Part shown: positions 15,091-23,961 of the stretch, in pieces
Layout of the letters: each line of letters starts with the position of its first letter
Position numbering within the stretch: the first letter of the stretch is position 1
Assembly (NCBI RefSeq): GCF_002222055.1
Contig: NZ_MUGS01000062.1
Location: 107,224 to 171,223 of the forward strand
From: Flavobacterium araucananum
GTDB taxonomy: Bacteria; Bacteroidota; Bacteroidia; Flavobacteriales; Flavobacteriaceae
Reading direction: 5' to 3'
DNA: 64,000 bases
The notes under the pieces: generated by a model
What the model was told of the DNA's origin: nothing
Databases searched by the model: none
Seen by the model: the letters and a program-made list of their open reading frames with translations, nothing else
Translations under genes and position numbers: made by a program

Positions 15091-17361
15091 TTATTTTTTA
15101 GTAAACGGTATTGTTTCTCCGTTACCTAAAATGATCATATCAAAACCACTTTTTGCTTCGTTAAATTTAAATTTTAATCCTGCACTTGTAGATTGAAATG
15201 TATCTTTTTCGTTTTCTACAGGCACTACAGTAAATTTAGGAAAGTTCGTAATTTCGACATTTAAAGTACCATTTTTTTCTGTAAAATCTATTTTCAATGG
15301 TGCTCTTGTAGTTGAGTATGACCCCAGATACCCATCTAAAATTATATCTTTTTCTATTTTACCTTTCGCAGCTGTCCAAACATTGTTTGCTTCATTATTA
15401 TCCGGGAAAAGATGCTCCGGGTCGAGTGTTATACTTTCGATTTCTTCAGTCGAATCGTGTTTAAATGTCCAAACATTATTACGTTGCCAAACTTCTACCG
15501 GTAAATTAATCCTTGATACTTTCCCGCTTTTTGTTTTTACATCCAAAATAACTGGCATAGGCATTTTATCAAAATTTTCGATTGTAATTGCTACTCCTTT
15601 TGATGGATCGTTTTTGATGTATTTAATCGAATTAATTCCCTGGTCAAAACGCCAGTTGTTTACAAACCAGCTTCTCCAGAACCAGCTTAAATCTTCGCCT
15701 GCAACATTTTCCATCGATCTGAAAAAATCATCTGGTTGTGGGTGTTTGTATGCCCAACGTTCGATATAAGTACGGAAAGCGGTATCAAAACGTTCTTTTC
15801 CTAATACTTGTTCTCTTAAAATTATCAAAGCCGAACTTGGTTTAAAATAACACAACATACCAATATTAGCTTCTTTCATATTGTCAGGAGAACTCATTAC
15901 AGTCTCTAAATCAGGTCTTGTAAAAGACTCTGCTCCTTTATGAAAATCTGTTGGTGCTTCTACATATTCTCCTTTGTTAAATTCTGCTGTACTTAGTGAA
16001 TTAATAAAAGTATTGAAACCTTCATCCATCCATCCAAACAATCTCTCGTTTGAACCTACAATCATAGGAAACCAAATATGTCCAAATTCATGGTCTGTAA
16101 CTCCCCATAGATCTTGTCCTTTAGATTCCCATCCACAAAAAACAATACCGGGATATTCCATTCCGCCCTCATTTCCTGCTACGTTTGTTGCTACGGGATA
16201 AGGATATTCGAACCATCTTTTAGAATAATTTTCTATCGATGCTTTTACATATTCAGTAGAACGTCCGTAAGCTCCTTGTCCTGCACTCTCTACCGGATAA
16301 GCAGATAATGCCAATGCTTTTTTACCACTTGGCAAATTAATTTTAGCTCCGTCCAGAATAAAGGCAGGAGATGATGCCCAAGAAAAATCACGAGCATTTT
16401 TTATTTGATAATGCCAGGTTTTTTCTCCTGTTGCATTTGTATTTGCTGTTGCAGCAACTTCTTCGGCAGAGCGAATCGAAACTGTTTTATCACTCAAAGA
16501 GGCTTCTTTATAACGCTTAAATTGGTCTGCCGGCAATACTTCGGCTCCATTTAATAATTCTCCTGAACCTACAACAAAATGATTTGCCGGCACAGTAAGT
16601 TTTACATCAAAATTACCATACTCTAAATAAAACTCAGAAGCTCCCAAATAAGGTGCGGTATTCCAGCCTCTTACATCATCATAAACACACATACGAGGAT
16701 ACCATTGGGCAATAGTAAAAATTTTACCGTTTTTAGTTTCTAAAACTCCCATTCTGTCTGATCCTTCAAAAGGTGCAGTAAACGAAAATTCGATTCTGAT
16801 TTTTACAGCTCCTCCTTTTGAGGCTAATTCTTCCGGAAGAAAAATTTGCATTCTGGTGTCTGTAATTACATATTTTGCTTCAATTTCAGTTTTTTTCTTT
16901 CCTACCGAAATTACTTTTACTGCTTTTATTTTATTCCCTCCGTCAAAAACCTGTCCTTGGGCACCATTACGACTACCTGTCAGAGGGACAACGGAATTTC
17001 CTCTGGAATCTTCTTTAAATAGGTTCTGGTCTACGTTTAACCAAACAAATGACATTTTATCCGGACTGTTATTAGTATACGTGATTTCATCTGTAGCAAT
17101 GATTTCATTTGTAGTACCGTTTAATTTTGCCGTTATCTGATAATCAGCTCTGTTTTGCCAATATTCAGCTCCAGGCTGACCACTTGCAGACCGAGTGGAT
17201 GTTCCGTTTTTTGTGTAAAAATGAGGTCCAAAGGCATCATGATAATTGTAATTATTAACTGGATTTACTGCTGTTGTTGCAGGCGTTTGTTGTGCCCAAA
17301 CAGAAGAAATTCCAACAAACAAAGCCATGGCTAATAAGGCTTTTGAAGATTGTATTTTCAT
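15091..17361 (-). CDS. M1-family zinc metallopeptidase, exported
   Basis: A gluzincin aminopeptidase-like protein with an N-terminal signal peptide (MKIQSSKALLAMALFVGIS, cleaved after VWA). I take the ATG at 17359-17361 (756 residues) because the signal peptide begins there; an earlier in-frame start at 17385 adds eight residues. The zinc site HEFGH (424-428) with Glu447 in DEGF has the exact 18-residue spacing of the family. GGMEY stands in for the usual GxMEN substrate motif just upstream. No T9SS tail is visible, so it is probably periplasmic. It has its own terminator. Substrate specificity is unknown. Confidence 0.9.
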   Translation of the reverse strand: MKIQSSKALLAMALFVGISSVWAQQTPATTAVNPVNNYNYHDAFGPHFYTKNGTSTRSASGQPGAEYWQNRADYQITAKLNGTTNEIIATDEITYTNNSPDKMSFVWLNVDQNLFKEDSRGNSVVPLTGSRNGAQGQVFDGGNKIKAVKVISVGKKKTEIEAKYVITDTRMQIFLPEELASKGGAVKIRIEFSFTAPFEGSDRMGVLETKNGKIFTIAQWYPRMCVYDDVRGWNTAPYLGASEFYLEYGNFDVKLTVPANHFVVGSGELLNGAEVLPADQFKRYKEASLSDKTVSIRSAEEVAATANTNATGEKTWHYQIKNARDFSWASSPAFILDGAKINLPSGKKALALSAYPVESAGQGAYGRSTEYVKASIENYSKRWFEYPYPVATNVAGNEGGMEYPGIVFCGWESKGQDLWGVTDHEFGHIWFPMIVGSNERLFGWMDEGFNTFINSLSTAEFNKGEYVEAPTDFHKGAESFTRPDLETVMSSPDNMKEANIGMLCYFKPSSALIILREQVLGKERFDTAFRTYIERWAYKHPQPDDFFRSMENVAGEDLSWFWRSWFVNNWRFDQGINSIKYIKNDPSKGVAITIENFDKMPMPVILDVKTKSGKVSRINLPVEVWQRNNVWTFKHDSTEEIESITLDPEHLFPDNNEANNVWTAAKGKIEKDIILDGYLGSYSTTRAPLKIDFTEKNGTLNVEITNFPKFTVVPVENEKDTFQSTSAGLKFKFNEAKSGFDMIILGNGETIPFTKK

Positions 17362-17547
17362 ATTTTTTAGCTGTTTATGTAGCAAATTAATGAAAAAAAA
17401 AGCTATCTACAGAGAAAACAAGAATCATAAATTGAATTTTAGCAAAAATTTATCAAAAAAATAATTTGAAGCATTTTCTTAAAAAACTAAAATTTATAAA
17501 ATATATTTACATCACTATAAAATTAACTCATTTCAATCTTAAGCACT

Positions 17548-18399
17548 TTGAATACAACTATTTCAAATTCAACACTAACTGCCAGTATAAATCATTCGGG
17601 AGCCGAATTGTTTTCCTTAAAAGACAACCAAAACAAAGAATATATCTGGGAAGGTAACCCTGATTTTTGGGGCAAGCATTCTCCTATACTTTTTCCAATT
17701 GTGGGAACTTTAAAAAACAACACTTATACAATTGACGGAAAAGAATATCAACTGCCAAGACATGGTTTTGCTCGTGATATGGAGTTTCAATTGATTGATA
17801 AAACCGAAAAAAGGGCTGTCTTTTCTTTACAATCTACACCAGAAACAGTTAAGAAATATCCTTTTGAATTTGAATTGCAACTTATTTATACACTTAAAGA
17901 TACTTCTTTAAATATCGAATATAAAGTATTTAATAAAGGGGATATAAAAATGCCTTTTTCTATAGGAGCCCATCCTGCAATAGCTTTACCGGAAAATTTT
18001 GAAAATTATGCTCTTAAATTTGAAAAAGAAGAAGTTTTAAAATATTATCTTTTAGAGAATGATTTGATTTCTGACCGTACCAAGATTTTAGAAACTACTA
18101 ATAATCAGGTTGCTTTAAATTATCAATTATTCGAAAATGACGCTTTAATTTTTAAAACTTTAGAATCAAATTCTCTCACTATTCTCGAAAATTCGAAACC
18201 TTATATAAAAGTCACTTTTGATGATTTTCCGAGCTTAGGGATCTGGACCAAAGAACAAGCGCAATTTGTTTGTATTGAACCCTGGTTAGGTTACTCTGAT
18301 ACTGCCAAAAACTCTGGAGATCTATATGAAAAAGAAGGAATTTTAATTTTAGAGGCACATCAGACTTTCAATTCTAAATTTACAATCAACATATTATAA
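17548..18399 (+). CDS. Aldose 1-epimerase family protein
   Basis: A 283-residue galactose-mutarotase-fold protein of the YeaD/LacX-like group. Landmarks are GAELFSLK near residue 19, PRHGFARD (71-78) with the first catalytic-type histidine, IGAHPAI near 141 with the second, and EPWLGYSDT near 247. It probably interconverts sugar anomers in the cytoplasm; the sugar is unknown. The start is TTG at 17548-17550: no ATG exists nearby and the N-terminal strand pattern fits. Nine bases separate it from the GNAT gene downstream, so the two are co-transcribed. Confidence 0.9.
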   Translation: MNTTISNSTLTASINHSGAELFSLKDNQNKEYIWEGNPDFWGKHSPILFPIVGTLKNNTYTIDGKEYQLPRHGFARDMEFQLIDKTEKRAVFSLQSTPETVKKYPFEFELQLIYTLKDTSLNIEYKVFNKGDIKMPFSIGAHPAIALPENFENYALKFEKEEVLKYYLLENDLISDRTKILETTNNQVALNYQLFENDALIFKTLESNSLTILENSKPYIKVTFDDFPSLGIWTKEQAQFVCIEPWLGYSDTAKNSGDLYEKEGILILEAHQTFNSKFTINIL

Positions 18400-18408
18400 C
18401 TAAGAAAA

Positions 18409-18960
18409 ATGCCAGAATTTAATTTTACTCCATTTCCTGTAATAGAAACAGAGCGTTTACTTTTAAGAAGAGTTACAATTGATGATGCAAATGATATTTT
18501 TATATTGCGTTCAAATCCTGAAACGATGAAATTCATTCCAAGACCATTGTTGAAAAGTGCTGAAGATGCTCTTGTACTTATCGCCGAGATTGAAAGCAAA
18601 ATAAATACAAATGTTGGGATCAATTGGGCAATTACTCTAAAAGACAACCCTAAACTTCTTGGTATTATTGGATACTACAGAATGCAACCTGAAAATTATC
18701 GTGCAGAAATTGGATATATTTTACTACCTGAATTTCATGGAAAAGGAATTATTCCTGAAGCTGTAAACAGATTAATTACTTACGGATTTGAAGATCTAAA
18801 ATTGCATTCGATCGAAGCTGTAATAGATCCCGAAAATTATGCCTCAGAAAAGGTATTACAGAAATGCGGATTTGTTAAAGAAGCACATTTTAAAGAATCT
18901 GAATTTTATGATGGTCGCTTTTTAGACAAGGTAATCTACTCATTATTAGAACCTAAATAA
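18409..18960 (+). CDS. RimJ/RimL-type GNAT N-acetyltransferase
   Basis: A 183-residue acetyltransferase. The ETERLLLRRVTIDDA opening is typical of the RimJ/RimL group. The acetyl-CoA loop is in GYILLPEFHGKGIIPEA near residue 104, and NYASEKVLQKCGF near residue 144 is the usual C-terminal helix. These proteins acetylate ribosomal protein N-termini or small amines; the target here cannot be told. It follows the aldose epimerase gene closely. Confidence 0.9.
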   Translation: MPEFNFTPFPVIETERLLLRRVTIDDANDIFILRSNPETMKFIPRPLLKSAEDALVLIAEIESKINTNVGINWAITLKDNPKLLGIIGYYRMQPENYRAEIGYILLPEFHGKGIIPEAVNRLITYGFEDLKLHSIEAVIDPENYASEKVLQKCGFVKEAHFKESEFYDGRFLDKVIYSLLEPK

Positions 18961-19033
18961 TTTTGCCTGTTAATCGCAAAAATAAATCCTGTTAAATTAA
19001 AGTATTTGCATAATAGTAATTAATGGTTTACGT

Positions 19034-19041
19034 TATATTTG
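19034..19041 (+). promoter_or_regulatory. Promoter -7 box for the DUF3575 gene
   Basis: TATATTTG matches TAnnTTTG. A TTTG lies about 25 bases upstream. It is 52 bases before the chosen ATG at 19093. Confidence 0.5.
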
Positions 19042-19092
19042 CACGCAAAATAAGCGATGAAGCATTATTTAATACCACGAAAATCTATTTTT

Positions 19093-19647
19093 ATGAAAAA
19101 ATACTTAATCCTGATTGTTCTTTTCTTTTCGATTCATTCTCAAAGCCAAACTTTTATTAAGTTTAATGCTGCAACTGCTTTGCTTGCAATACCAAATGTT
19201 GGTATTGAAACCAGTGTAGGCAAAAATTTAACTTTTAGCGTGGATGTAATGGCTTCTTTCTGGCAGTCTTTTAACGGGCATAGTCCTATGGAATTTTACA
19301 CACTGACACCAGAACTTCGTTACCATTTTAAAGAAAAATATAATGGATTTTATGTGGGTGGTAATGCAGGTCCTGATTTATACAAAATACAAAAATGGAA
19401 TTACTGGGATACTAACAAATACGAGCATGGTTTTGGATACCGTTTAGGGGTTACTGTTGGATATAATGTTAAGATTAACGATAAGTTTTTAATTGATATT
19501 TTTGCAGGAGGTGGCTGGCACCAGGGATTCTATCACGGATACTATAATGATGGAACTCCTGGAAGATATGAAAAAGCTCCAAACTGGAACAAAAGTGGAG
19601 AATGGCTTCCTTATCGTGGTGGTGTAATGCTTTCTTACAAACTATAA
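19093..19647 (+). CDS. Outer-membrane beta-barrel protein, DUF3575-like
   Basis: A 184-residue exported protein. The signal peptide MKKYLILIVLFFSIHSQSQ starts at the ATG at 19093; an earlier in-frame ATG at 19057 adds twelve residues ahead of it and is unlikely. The mature part shows alternating strands ending in aromatic residues and a C-terminal SYKL. TPELRYHFKEKYNGFYVGG and a glycine-rich turn (FAGGGWHQGF) recall DUF3575 proteins. The role is unknown. The next gene is convergent and its stop codon abuts this one with no base between. Confidence 0.75.
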   Translation: MKKYLILIVLFFSIHSQSQTFIKFNAATALLAIPNVGIETSVGKNLTFSVDVMASFWQSFNGHSPMEFYTLTPELRYHFKEKYNGFYVGGNAGPDLYKIQKWNYWDTNKYEHGFGYRLGVTVGYNVKINDKFLIDIFAGGGWHQGFYHGYYNDGTPGRYEKAPNWNKSGEWLPYRGGVMLSYKL

Positions 19648-19875
19648 TTACTTCGCCAATTTAGGCAGGGATTTTACATATAAATCTTCTACTTTTTTGC
19701 GAGCCCAATCGGTTTTTCTTAAAAAAGTCAAACTCGATTTTATACTTGGATTTGATGTAAAACATTTTACCGGAATTAATTCTGATAATGTATCAAAACC
19801 ATAATGAGCAACCAATGCCTCGATTATTTTTTGAAGTGTTATTCCGTGTAAAGGATCTTTTAATTGATTTTGCAT
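19648..19875 (-). CDS. VF530-family small protein (DUF2132)
   Basis: A 75-residue soluble protein. DPLHGITLQKIIEALVAHYG, then NPSIKSSLTFLRKTDWARKKVE, is the family's typical pattern, and the length is usual. As I recall, members have been described as possible DNA-binding proteins on structural grounds; no function is established. The TAA stop directly abuts the stop codon of the convergent barrel gene at 19647. Confidence 0.88.
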   Translation of the reverse strand: MQNQLKDPLHGITLQKIIEALVAHYGFDTLSELIPVKCFTSNPSIKSSLTFLRKTDWARKKVEDLYVKSLPKLAK

Positions 19876-19902
19876 TTTATATCTTCTGTTATATACTATT
19901 AA

Positions 19903-19940
19903 AAAGACCGTACCAAAAAAGTACGGTCTTTCTTTTTTTT
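19903..19940. terminator. Strong terminator downstream of the 20 kb outer-membrane gene
   Basis: AAAGACCGTAC (19903-19913) and GTACGGTCTTT (19921-19931) form an 11-bp perfect stem with a 7-base loop and T-tracts in both directions. On the minus strand it ends the barrel gene that stops at 19982. Confidence 0.85.
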
Positions 19941-19981
19941 ACAAAATTAGTAAATTGAAACGTAAATCAATCTACAAGTAT

Positions 19982-20608
19982 TTAGAATATGAATTTAAAT
20001 CCAACAGCAAGTGGACTTGTTAAATTTGAGCCTCCTACTAAATAAGCAGAATCAACATTTGCCATATGTGCTAATCCAAAATTAGTTACTGTCGTTTTTT
20101 CGCCTTTTTTAGGGTCAATTGTAGTTGATGTAAAATTAGCTAAATCATAAGAAAACTCAACAGAGAAATATTTCGTTACAAAATAATCAAAACCTCCTGA
20201 TACAGACAGACCAAACTGGTTTATTTTTGTACCACTTTCTTTTTGTTTACCTGTAATAACTGGCAGAGCTGCCTGCCCAAAGAAATAAAGAGAACCTGCA
20301 ACATTCCAATACTTTCTTGCTAATGGCTGAATTACAAATAAATCCATTTTTTCTCCAACTCCTACCCCTGGATCTGATTTCATATTAATATAACCCAGCC
20401 CAGCACCAACAGCCACTGATGGCGTAATGAATGTACCTACAATTGGTATTACTGATAAATTTGTGTTTTTAATATCTCCTGTTTTTGTTTGCTGATAACC
20501 AAATTGAGATGTTACAAACCATGCCCCTTTTAAACCTTGATTAGTATCTTGAGCTTTTGCAGTTAAACCCAATAATACAATGCTAACGAATGTTAAAAAT
20601 TTTTTCAT
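19982..20608 (-). CDS. Outer-membrane beta-barrel protein (OmpW/porin-like)
   Basis: A 208-residue exported protein. The start at 20608 gives the signal peptide MKKFLTFVSIVLLGLTAKA with cleavage before Gln; an earlier in-frame start at 20638 adds ten residues with no support. The mature sequence has about eight amphipathic strands and ends in the aromatic GFKFIF, the usual barrel-insertion signal. No ligand motif is visible. It has its own promoter (20636-20664) and terminator (19903-19940), and is divergent from smpB. Confidence 0.85.
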   Translation of the reverse strand: MKKFLTFVSIVLLGLTAKAQDTNQGLKGAWFVTSQFGYQQTKTGDIKNTNLSVIPIVGTFITPSVAVGAGLGYINMKSDPGVGVGEKMDLFVIQPLARKYWNVAGSLYFFGQAALPVITGKQKESGTKINQFGLSVSGGFDYFVTKYFSVEFSYDLANFTSTTIDPKKGEKTTVTNFGLAHMANVDSAYLVGGSNLTSPLAVGFKFIF

Positions 20609-20635
20609 TTTCAGTTTATTTTTTAAATTTTTTAA

Positions 20636-20664
20636 CAAACTTACCAGTAAGGTTTTCCTTCAAA
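20636..20664 (-). promoter_or_regulatory. Promoter of the outer-membrane barrel gene
   Basis: On the minus strand TTTG (20664-20661) is followed after 17 bases by TAAGTTTG (20643-20636). The ATG is about 28 bases further. Confidence 0.6.
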
Positions 20665-20735
20665 AATGATTAAAATCATAGGTTAAAAAAAATCTTTAAT
20701 TATCTTTGACTGCACCAAAGTTTTTTAATTTTGAT

Positions 20736-20743
20736 TACATTTG
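20736..20743 (+). promoter_or_regulatory. Promoter -7 box of smpB, implying a leaderless message
   Basis: TACATTTG ends 4 bases before the smpB ATG at 20748. Transcription would start at or next to the start codon, leaving no room for a ribosome binding site and ruling out the in-frame ATG at 20706. Confidence 0.55.
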
Positions 20744-20747
20744 CATT

Positions 20748-21203
20748 ATGTTAAAAACAGTCAATATACTTAATAAAAGAGCTCGATTTGATTATGAGAT
20801 AATCGATACTTATACTGCCGGAATTGTTTTATCAGGTACTGAAATCAAATCAATACGATTAGGAAAAGCCAATATCACTGAAAGTTTTTGTGAATTTAGC
20901 AATCTTGAACTTTTTGCCATTAATACTTATATTGAAGAATATACGTTTGGAAATCAGTTTAATCATAAATCAAGAAGCGAAAGAAAATTGCTTTTGAACA
21001 AGAAGGAATTAAAAAGCCTGCATAAAAGTGTTCAGGCAAAAGGTCTTACAATTGTACCCTTAAAATTATTTACCAATGAAAAGGGACTTGCAAAATTGCA
21101 AATAGGTCTTTGCAAAGGAAAGAAAAACTACGATAAGCGTGAATCTCTAAAAGAACAGGATACCAAACGCGATTTAGACCGAATAAAAAAGGCTTATAAT
21201 TAA
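20748..21203 (+). CDS. smpB: SsrA-binding protein SmpB
   Basis: Binds tmRNA and brings it to stalled ribosomes for trans-translation. The 151-residue protein opens with LNKRARFDYEIIDTYTAGI and contains GTEIKSIRLGKANI, the core of the oligonucleotide-binding barrel. It ends in the basic tail KREKLKEQ-like KRDLDRIKK that reaches into the decoding centre. The start at 20748 is fixed by the promoter and by family alignment. The tmRNA gene itself is not in the window. Confidence 0.96.
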   Translation: MLKTVNILNKRARFDYEIIDTYTAGIVLSGTEIKSIRLGKANITESFCEFSNLELFAINTYIEEYTFGNQFNHKSRSERKLLLNKKELKSLHKSVQAKGLTIVPLKLFTNEKGLAKLQIGLCKGKKNYDKRESLKEQDTKRDLDRIKKAYN

Positions 21204-21280
21204 AGTTATTTTTTAAAGCAAGACACATTTCTTTAAATTTTATACGTATTTTTACTACAATAATTATAAAAAATTGTAAT

Positions 21281-21931
21281 ATGAAGAAATATTTAATTTT
21301 GCTAATTGCTGTTCTTGCATTTTCAAGTTGTGGCACCAATACTTCTATTGTTAATAGTTGGAGAGATCCTAAAATAACTGTTGCACAGGAAAATTTCAAA
21401 AAAGTCCTGGTTGTCGCTTTGGTCAAAGACGAAGCTTCAAGAAGGATAACTGAAAATAGAATTGCTGCCAGCAATGAGATTTTCAAGACTTCTTATCAAT
21501 ACCTGAACGAAACAACCAAAAGTCTGACTCAGGATCAAAAATTAAAAATACTTAAAGACGAGAATTTTGACGGAGTTATTACCTTACGTTTGGTAAGTAC
21601 CGAAAAAGAAACTGACTATGTGCCAGGAACTTATACCGGTATGTATTATGGTGGTTTCGATGGTTTATATACAGGCATGTATGGTTATGGTTTTGGAAAT
21701 TGGTACGGAATGTACTCTCCTAATTTTTATGATCCGGGATACTATCAGGAAACAACTTCGTATATGGTCGAAACCAATGTTTTTTCATTAAAAGAAAATA
21801 AATTAATTTGGACAGGAACTACAAAATCAGATTACGTTACTGATCTGGGTCAAACAGTCGATGCAATTATGCAAACTGTAGTTGAAGAAATGAGAAAAGA
21901 TGGCTCTCTTCCTCCAAAGAGTAAAATATAA
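21281..21931 (+). CDS. Lipoprotein of unknown function (DUF4136-like)
   Basis: A 216-residue lipoprotein: the signal peptide ends in the lipobox FSSC (Cys17). The mature part has an alpha/beta pattern (NFKKVLVVALVKDEASRR, then DGVITLRLVSTEKE) resembling DUF4136 lipoproteins. In the middle a tyrosine/glycine-rich stretch (about residues 117-150, GMYYGGFDGLYTGMYGYG) looks like a flexible surface loop. A terminator follows directly. Function is unknown; the family call is moderate. Confidence 0.75.
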   Translation: MKKYLILLIAVLAFSSCGTNTSIVNSWRDPKITVAQENFKKVLVVALVKDEASRRITENRIAASNEIFKTSYQYLNETTKSLTQDQKLKILKDENFDGVITLRLVSTEKETDYVPGTYTGMYYGGFDGLYTGMYGYGFGNWYGMYSPNFYDPGYYQETTSYMVETNVFSLKENKLIWTGTTKSDYVTDLGQTVDAIMQTVVEEMRKDGSLPPKSKI

Positions 21932-21935
21932 TTTT

Positions 21936-21966
21936 AAAAAAGCAATATTTTAGATATTGCTTTTTT
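21936..21966 (+). terminator. Rho-independent terminator after the lipoprotein gene
   Basis: A 13-bp perfect stem (21936-21948 with 21954-21966; core GCAATAT/ATATTGC) with a 5-base loop ends in six T. Confidence 0.85.
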
Positions 21967-21984
21967 AATCCGGAAAAAAATGAC

Positions 21985-21992
21985 TAAATTTG
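21985..21992 (+). promoter_or_regulatory. Promoter -7 box of the XRE-Fic gene
   Basis: TAAATTTG matches TAnnTTTG and lies 26 bases before the GTG start codon. Confidence 0.5.
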
Positions 21993-22018
21993 TCTTGACA
22001 ATATAAAACATAAGATAA

Positions 22019-23068
22019 GTGAAAACGCTTCTAAAAAATGCAAGAGAAAAAAAAGGATTAAAGACTCGTGAAGTAGCTCAAATGCTGGGTATTGATCAGG
22101 CATTAATAAGTAAATTTGAATCAGGAACAAGAAAGCCTACTAAAGATCAGATTACTAAACTTGCTCAACTTTTAGAAATCGATTACGAAACCCTGATGAT
22201 TGCCTGGCTTAAGGAAAAAATTCTTTATGAAATTGGAGATGATGAATTTGCCTTAAAAGCTTTAATGGTCGCAGAACAGGAAATTAAATATAATAGAACT
22301 GTTTCAAAATTAAAAATCTCTTCTACTCTGGAAAAACTTTTAAAAGAGATCGATCTTCTAAAAGAAAAATTAGATAGTTATCGTCAATATGACAGCTATA
22401 GAATCACTCAGGCATTAGAGTTAGAATATACTTTTGAAAGTAATCGAATTGAAGGCAATACAATGACACTTCGTGAAACAGATTTAGTTATCAATGAAGG
22501 ACTAACTATTTCCGGCAAAAGCATGCGGGAACATTTAGAAGCTATAAATCATCAGGAAGCTATTGGATTTATTAAAGATTTGATGCAAAGAAATGTCTCC
22601 TTAAATGAACGTGATCTTTTATCAATTCATAATTTAATTTTACGCGGGATAATTCCAGAAGACGCAGGCCGTTATAGAAAAGTTCAGGTTATGATTAAAG
22701 GAAGTACACATATGCCACCACAACCCTTTATGGTTGCGAAGGAAATGGAAGACTATTTTATTTGGTACGAAATCAATAAAAACAAATTACACCCTGTTAT
22801 TCTTGCTGCCGAAATGCATGAAAGATTAGTTACAATTCATCCATTTATTGATGGAAACGGGCGAACATCCCGTCTGGTCATGAACTTAATTTTATTGCAA
22901 AAAGGATATATAATTGCTAATATAAAGGGGGACTATGATAGTCGTATGCAATATTATCAAACTTTAGAAACTGCTCAGACCAAAAATAATAAAGAAGACT
23001 TCCTGCTCTTTGTTGCTCAAATTGAAAAAGAAAATCTCGAGCGATATATTGGTATTATTGGTCAATAA
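22019..23068 (+). CDS. XRE-family helix-turn-helix fused to a Fic domain
   Basis: A 349-residue protein with a GTG start. Residues 1-60 are an XRE/HTH_3 DNA-binding domain (TREVAQMLGIDQALISKFES). After a linker helix, SNRIEGN (141-147) matches the (S/T)xxxE(G/N) inhibitory helix placed before the core, as in class II Fic proteins. The active-site loop HPFIDGNGRTSR (274-285) is complete, so AMP or another nucleotide group could be transferred to a target. The HTH suggests it binds its own or another promoter. No antitoxin gene is adjacent; inhibition is built in. The target is unknown. Confidence 0.93.
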   Translation: MKTLLKNAREKKGLKTREVAQMLGIDQALISKFESGTRKPTKDQITKLAQLLEIDYETLMIAWLKEKILYEIGDDEFALKALMVAEQEIKYNRTVSKLKISSTLEKLLKEIDLLKEKLDSYRQYDSYRITQALELEYTFESNRIEGNTMTLRETDLVINEGLTISGKSMREHLEAINHQEAIGFIKDLMQRNVSLNERDLLSIHNLILRGIIPEDAGRYRKVQVMIKGSTHMPPQPFMVAKEMEDYFIWYEINKNKLHPVILAAEMHERLVTIHPFIDGNGRTSRLVMNLILLQKGYIIANIKGDYDSRMQYYQTLETAQTKNNKEDFLLFVAQIEKENLERYIGIIGQ

Positions 23069-23071
23069 AAC

Positions 23072-23174
23072 AAACACGAATTTCACGAATTACCACTAAT
23101 TTTCCCTCATGAAATTAATTTTATAAAGGAATTTGATCCGCAACATTTGTGCAAATCAGTGAAATTCGTGTTTA
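23072..23174. repeat. Inverted repeat of the CACGAATTTCAC family between fic and pcm
   Basis: The left arm (23072-23104, starts AAACACGAATTTCACGAATT) and right arm (23146-23174, ends GTGAAATTCGTGTTTAA) are inverted relatives with a spacer of about 41 bases. It fills the gap between the two convergent genes. Confidence 0.6.
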
Positions 23175-23176
23175 AA

Positions 23177-23818
23177 TTAATTTTTATCTTCTAATAAAGG
23201 AACAAATCGAAATTCTCCAAACTCATGTTTTTCAAACTGTGTTTCGTTCTTACGTATTAACAAAGTCATTATCTGAACATCTTCGCCAAGCGGAATAACC
23301 AACCTTCCTCCTATTTTTAATTGTGCCATTAAAGGCTGAGGAATAAATGGCGCACCTGCTGTAACGATAATACTATCAAACGGTGCGTAACTAGGTAATC
23401 CCTTATAACCATCACCAAAAGACAAATGTTTAGGACGAATATTTAATTTAGGAAACAAATTTGAAGTTGTTTTAAACAATTCATTTTGTCTCTCTACACT
23501 AAAAACCTTAGCACCAAGCATACATAATACTGCAGTTTGATAGCCCGAACCAGTACCGATTTCAAGAATTTTGTGCTCTTTTTTTACTTCTAATAGTTGC
23601 GATTGAAAAGCAACAGTATACGGTTGAGATATAGTTTGCCCCGCTCCTATAGGAAATGCCTTATCCTGATATGCATAATCTTCAAAACTTGAATTTAAAA
23701 AAAGGTGTCTTGGGATTTTTTTTATAGCATCCAAAACTGCTCTGTCAGTAATTCCTTTTTGTTCTAAAGTACTTACTAATTGATTACGGAGTCCTTGATG
23801 TTTGGCAGTATCTTTCAA
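23177..23818 (-). CDS. pcm: Protein-L-isoaspartate O-methyltransferase
   Basis: Repairs isomerised aspartate residues by methylating their alpha-carboxyl with S-adenosylmethionine. The 213-residue protein shows the family opening RHLFLNSSFEDYAYQDKAFP with GQTISQPYTVA, and the AdoMet motif ILEIGTGSGYQTAVL near residue 80. The start is a TTG at 23818; a TATTTTTG promoter box (23840-23847, minus) lies 22 bases upstream, so the message begins close to it. It converges on the fic gene. Confidence 0.95.
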   Translation of the reverse strand: MKDTAKHQGLRNQLVSTLEQKGITDRAVLDAIKKIPRHLFLNSSFEDYAYQDKAFPIGAGQTISQPYTVAFQSQLLEVKKEHKILEIGTGSGYQTAVLCMLGAKVFSVERQNELFKTTSNLFPKLNIRPKHLSFGDGYKGLPSYAPFDSIIVTAGAPFIPQPLMAQLKIGGRLVIPLGEDVQIMTLLIRKNETQFEKHEFGEFRFVPLLEDKN

Positions 23819-23839
23819 AATGGGTAGGTTTTATTTTGG

Positions 23840-23847
23840 CAAAAATA
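23840..23847 (-). promoter_or_regulatory. Promoter -7 box of pcm
   Basis: TATTTTTG on the minus strand, 22 bases before the TTG start codon. Confidence 0.5.
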
Positions 23848-23961
23848 AGAAACTAAATAGGAAATTAAATATTGATTTTTAATTATTAAATCGCTAAATC
23901 TTTATTGCATTCACTTTTACTTTCAACAAATAAATTATATTTTTGTTTAAAATACATTCTC

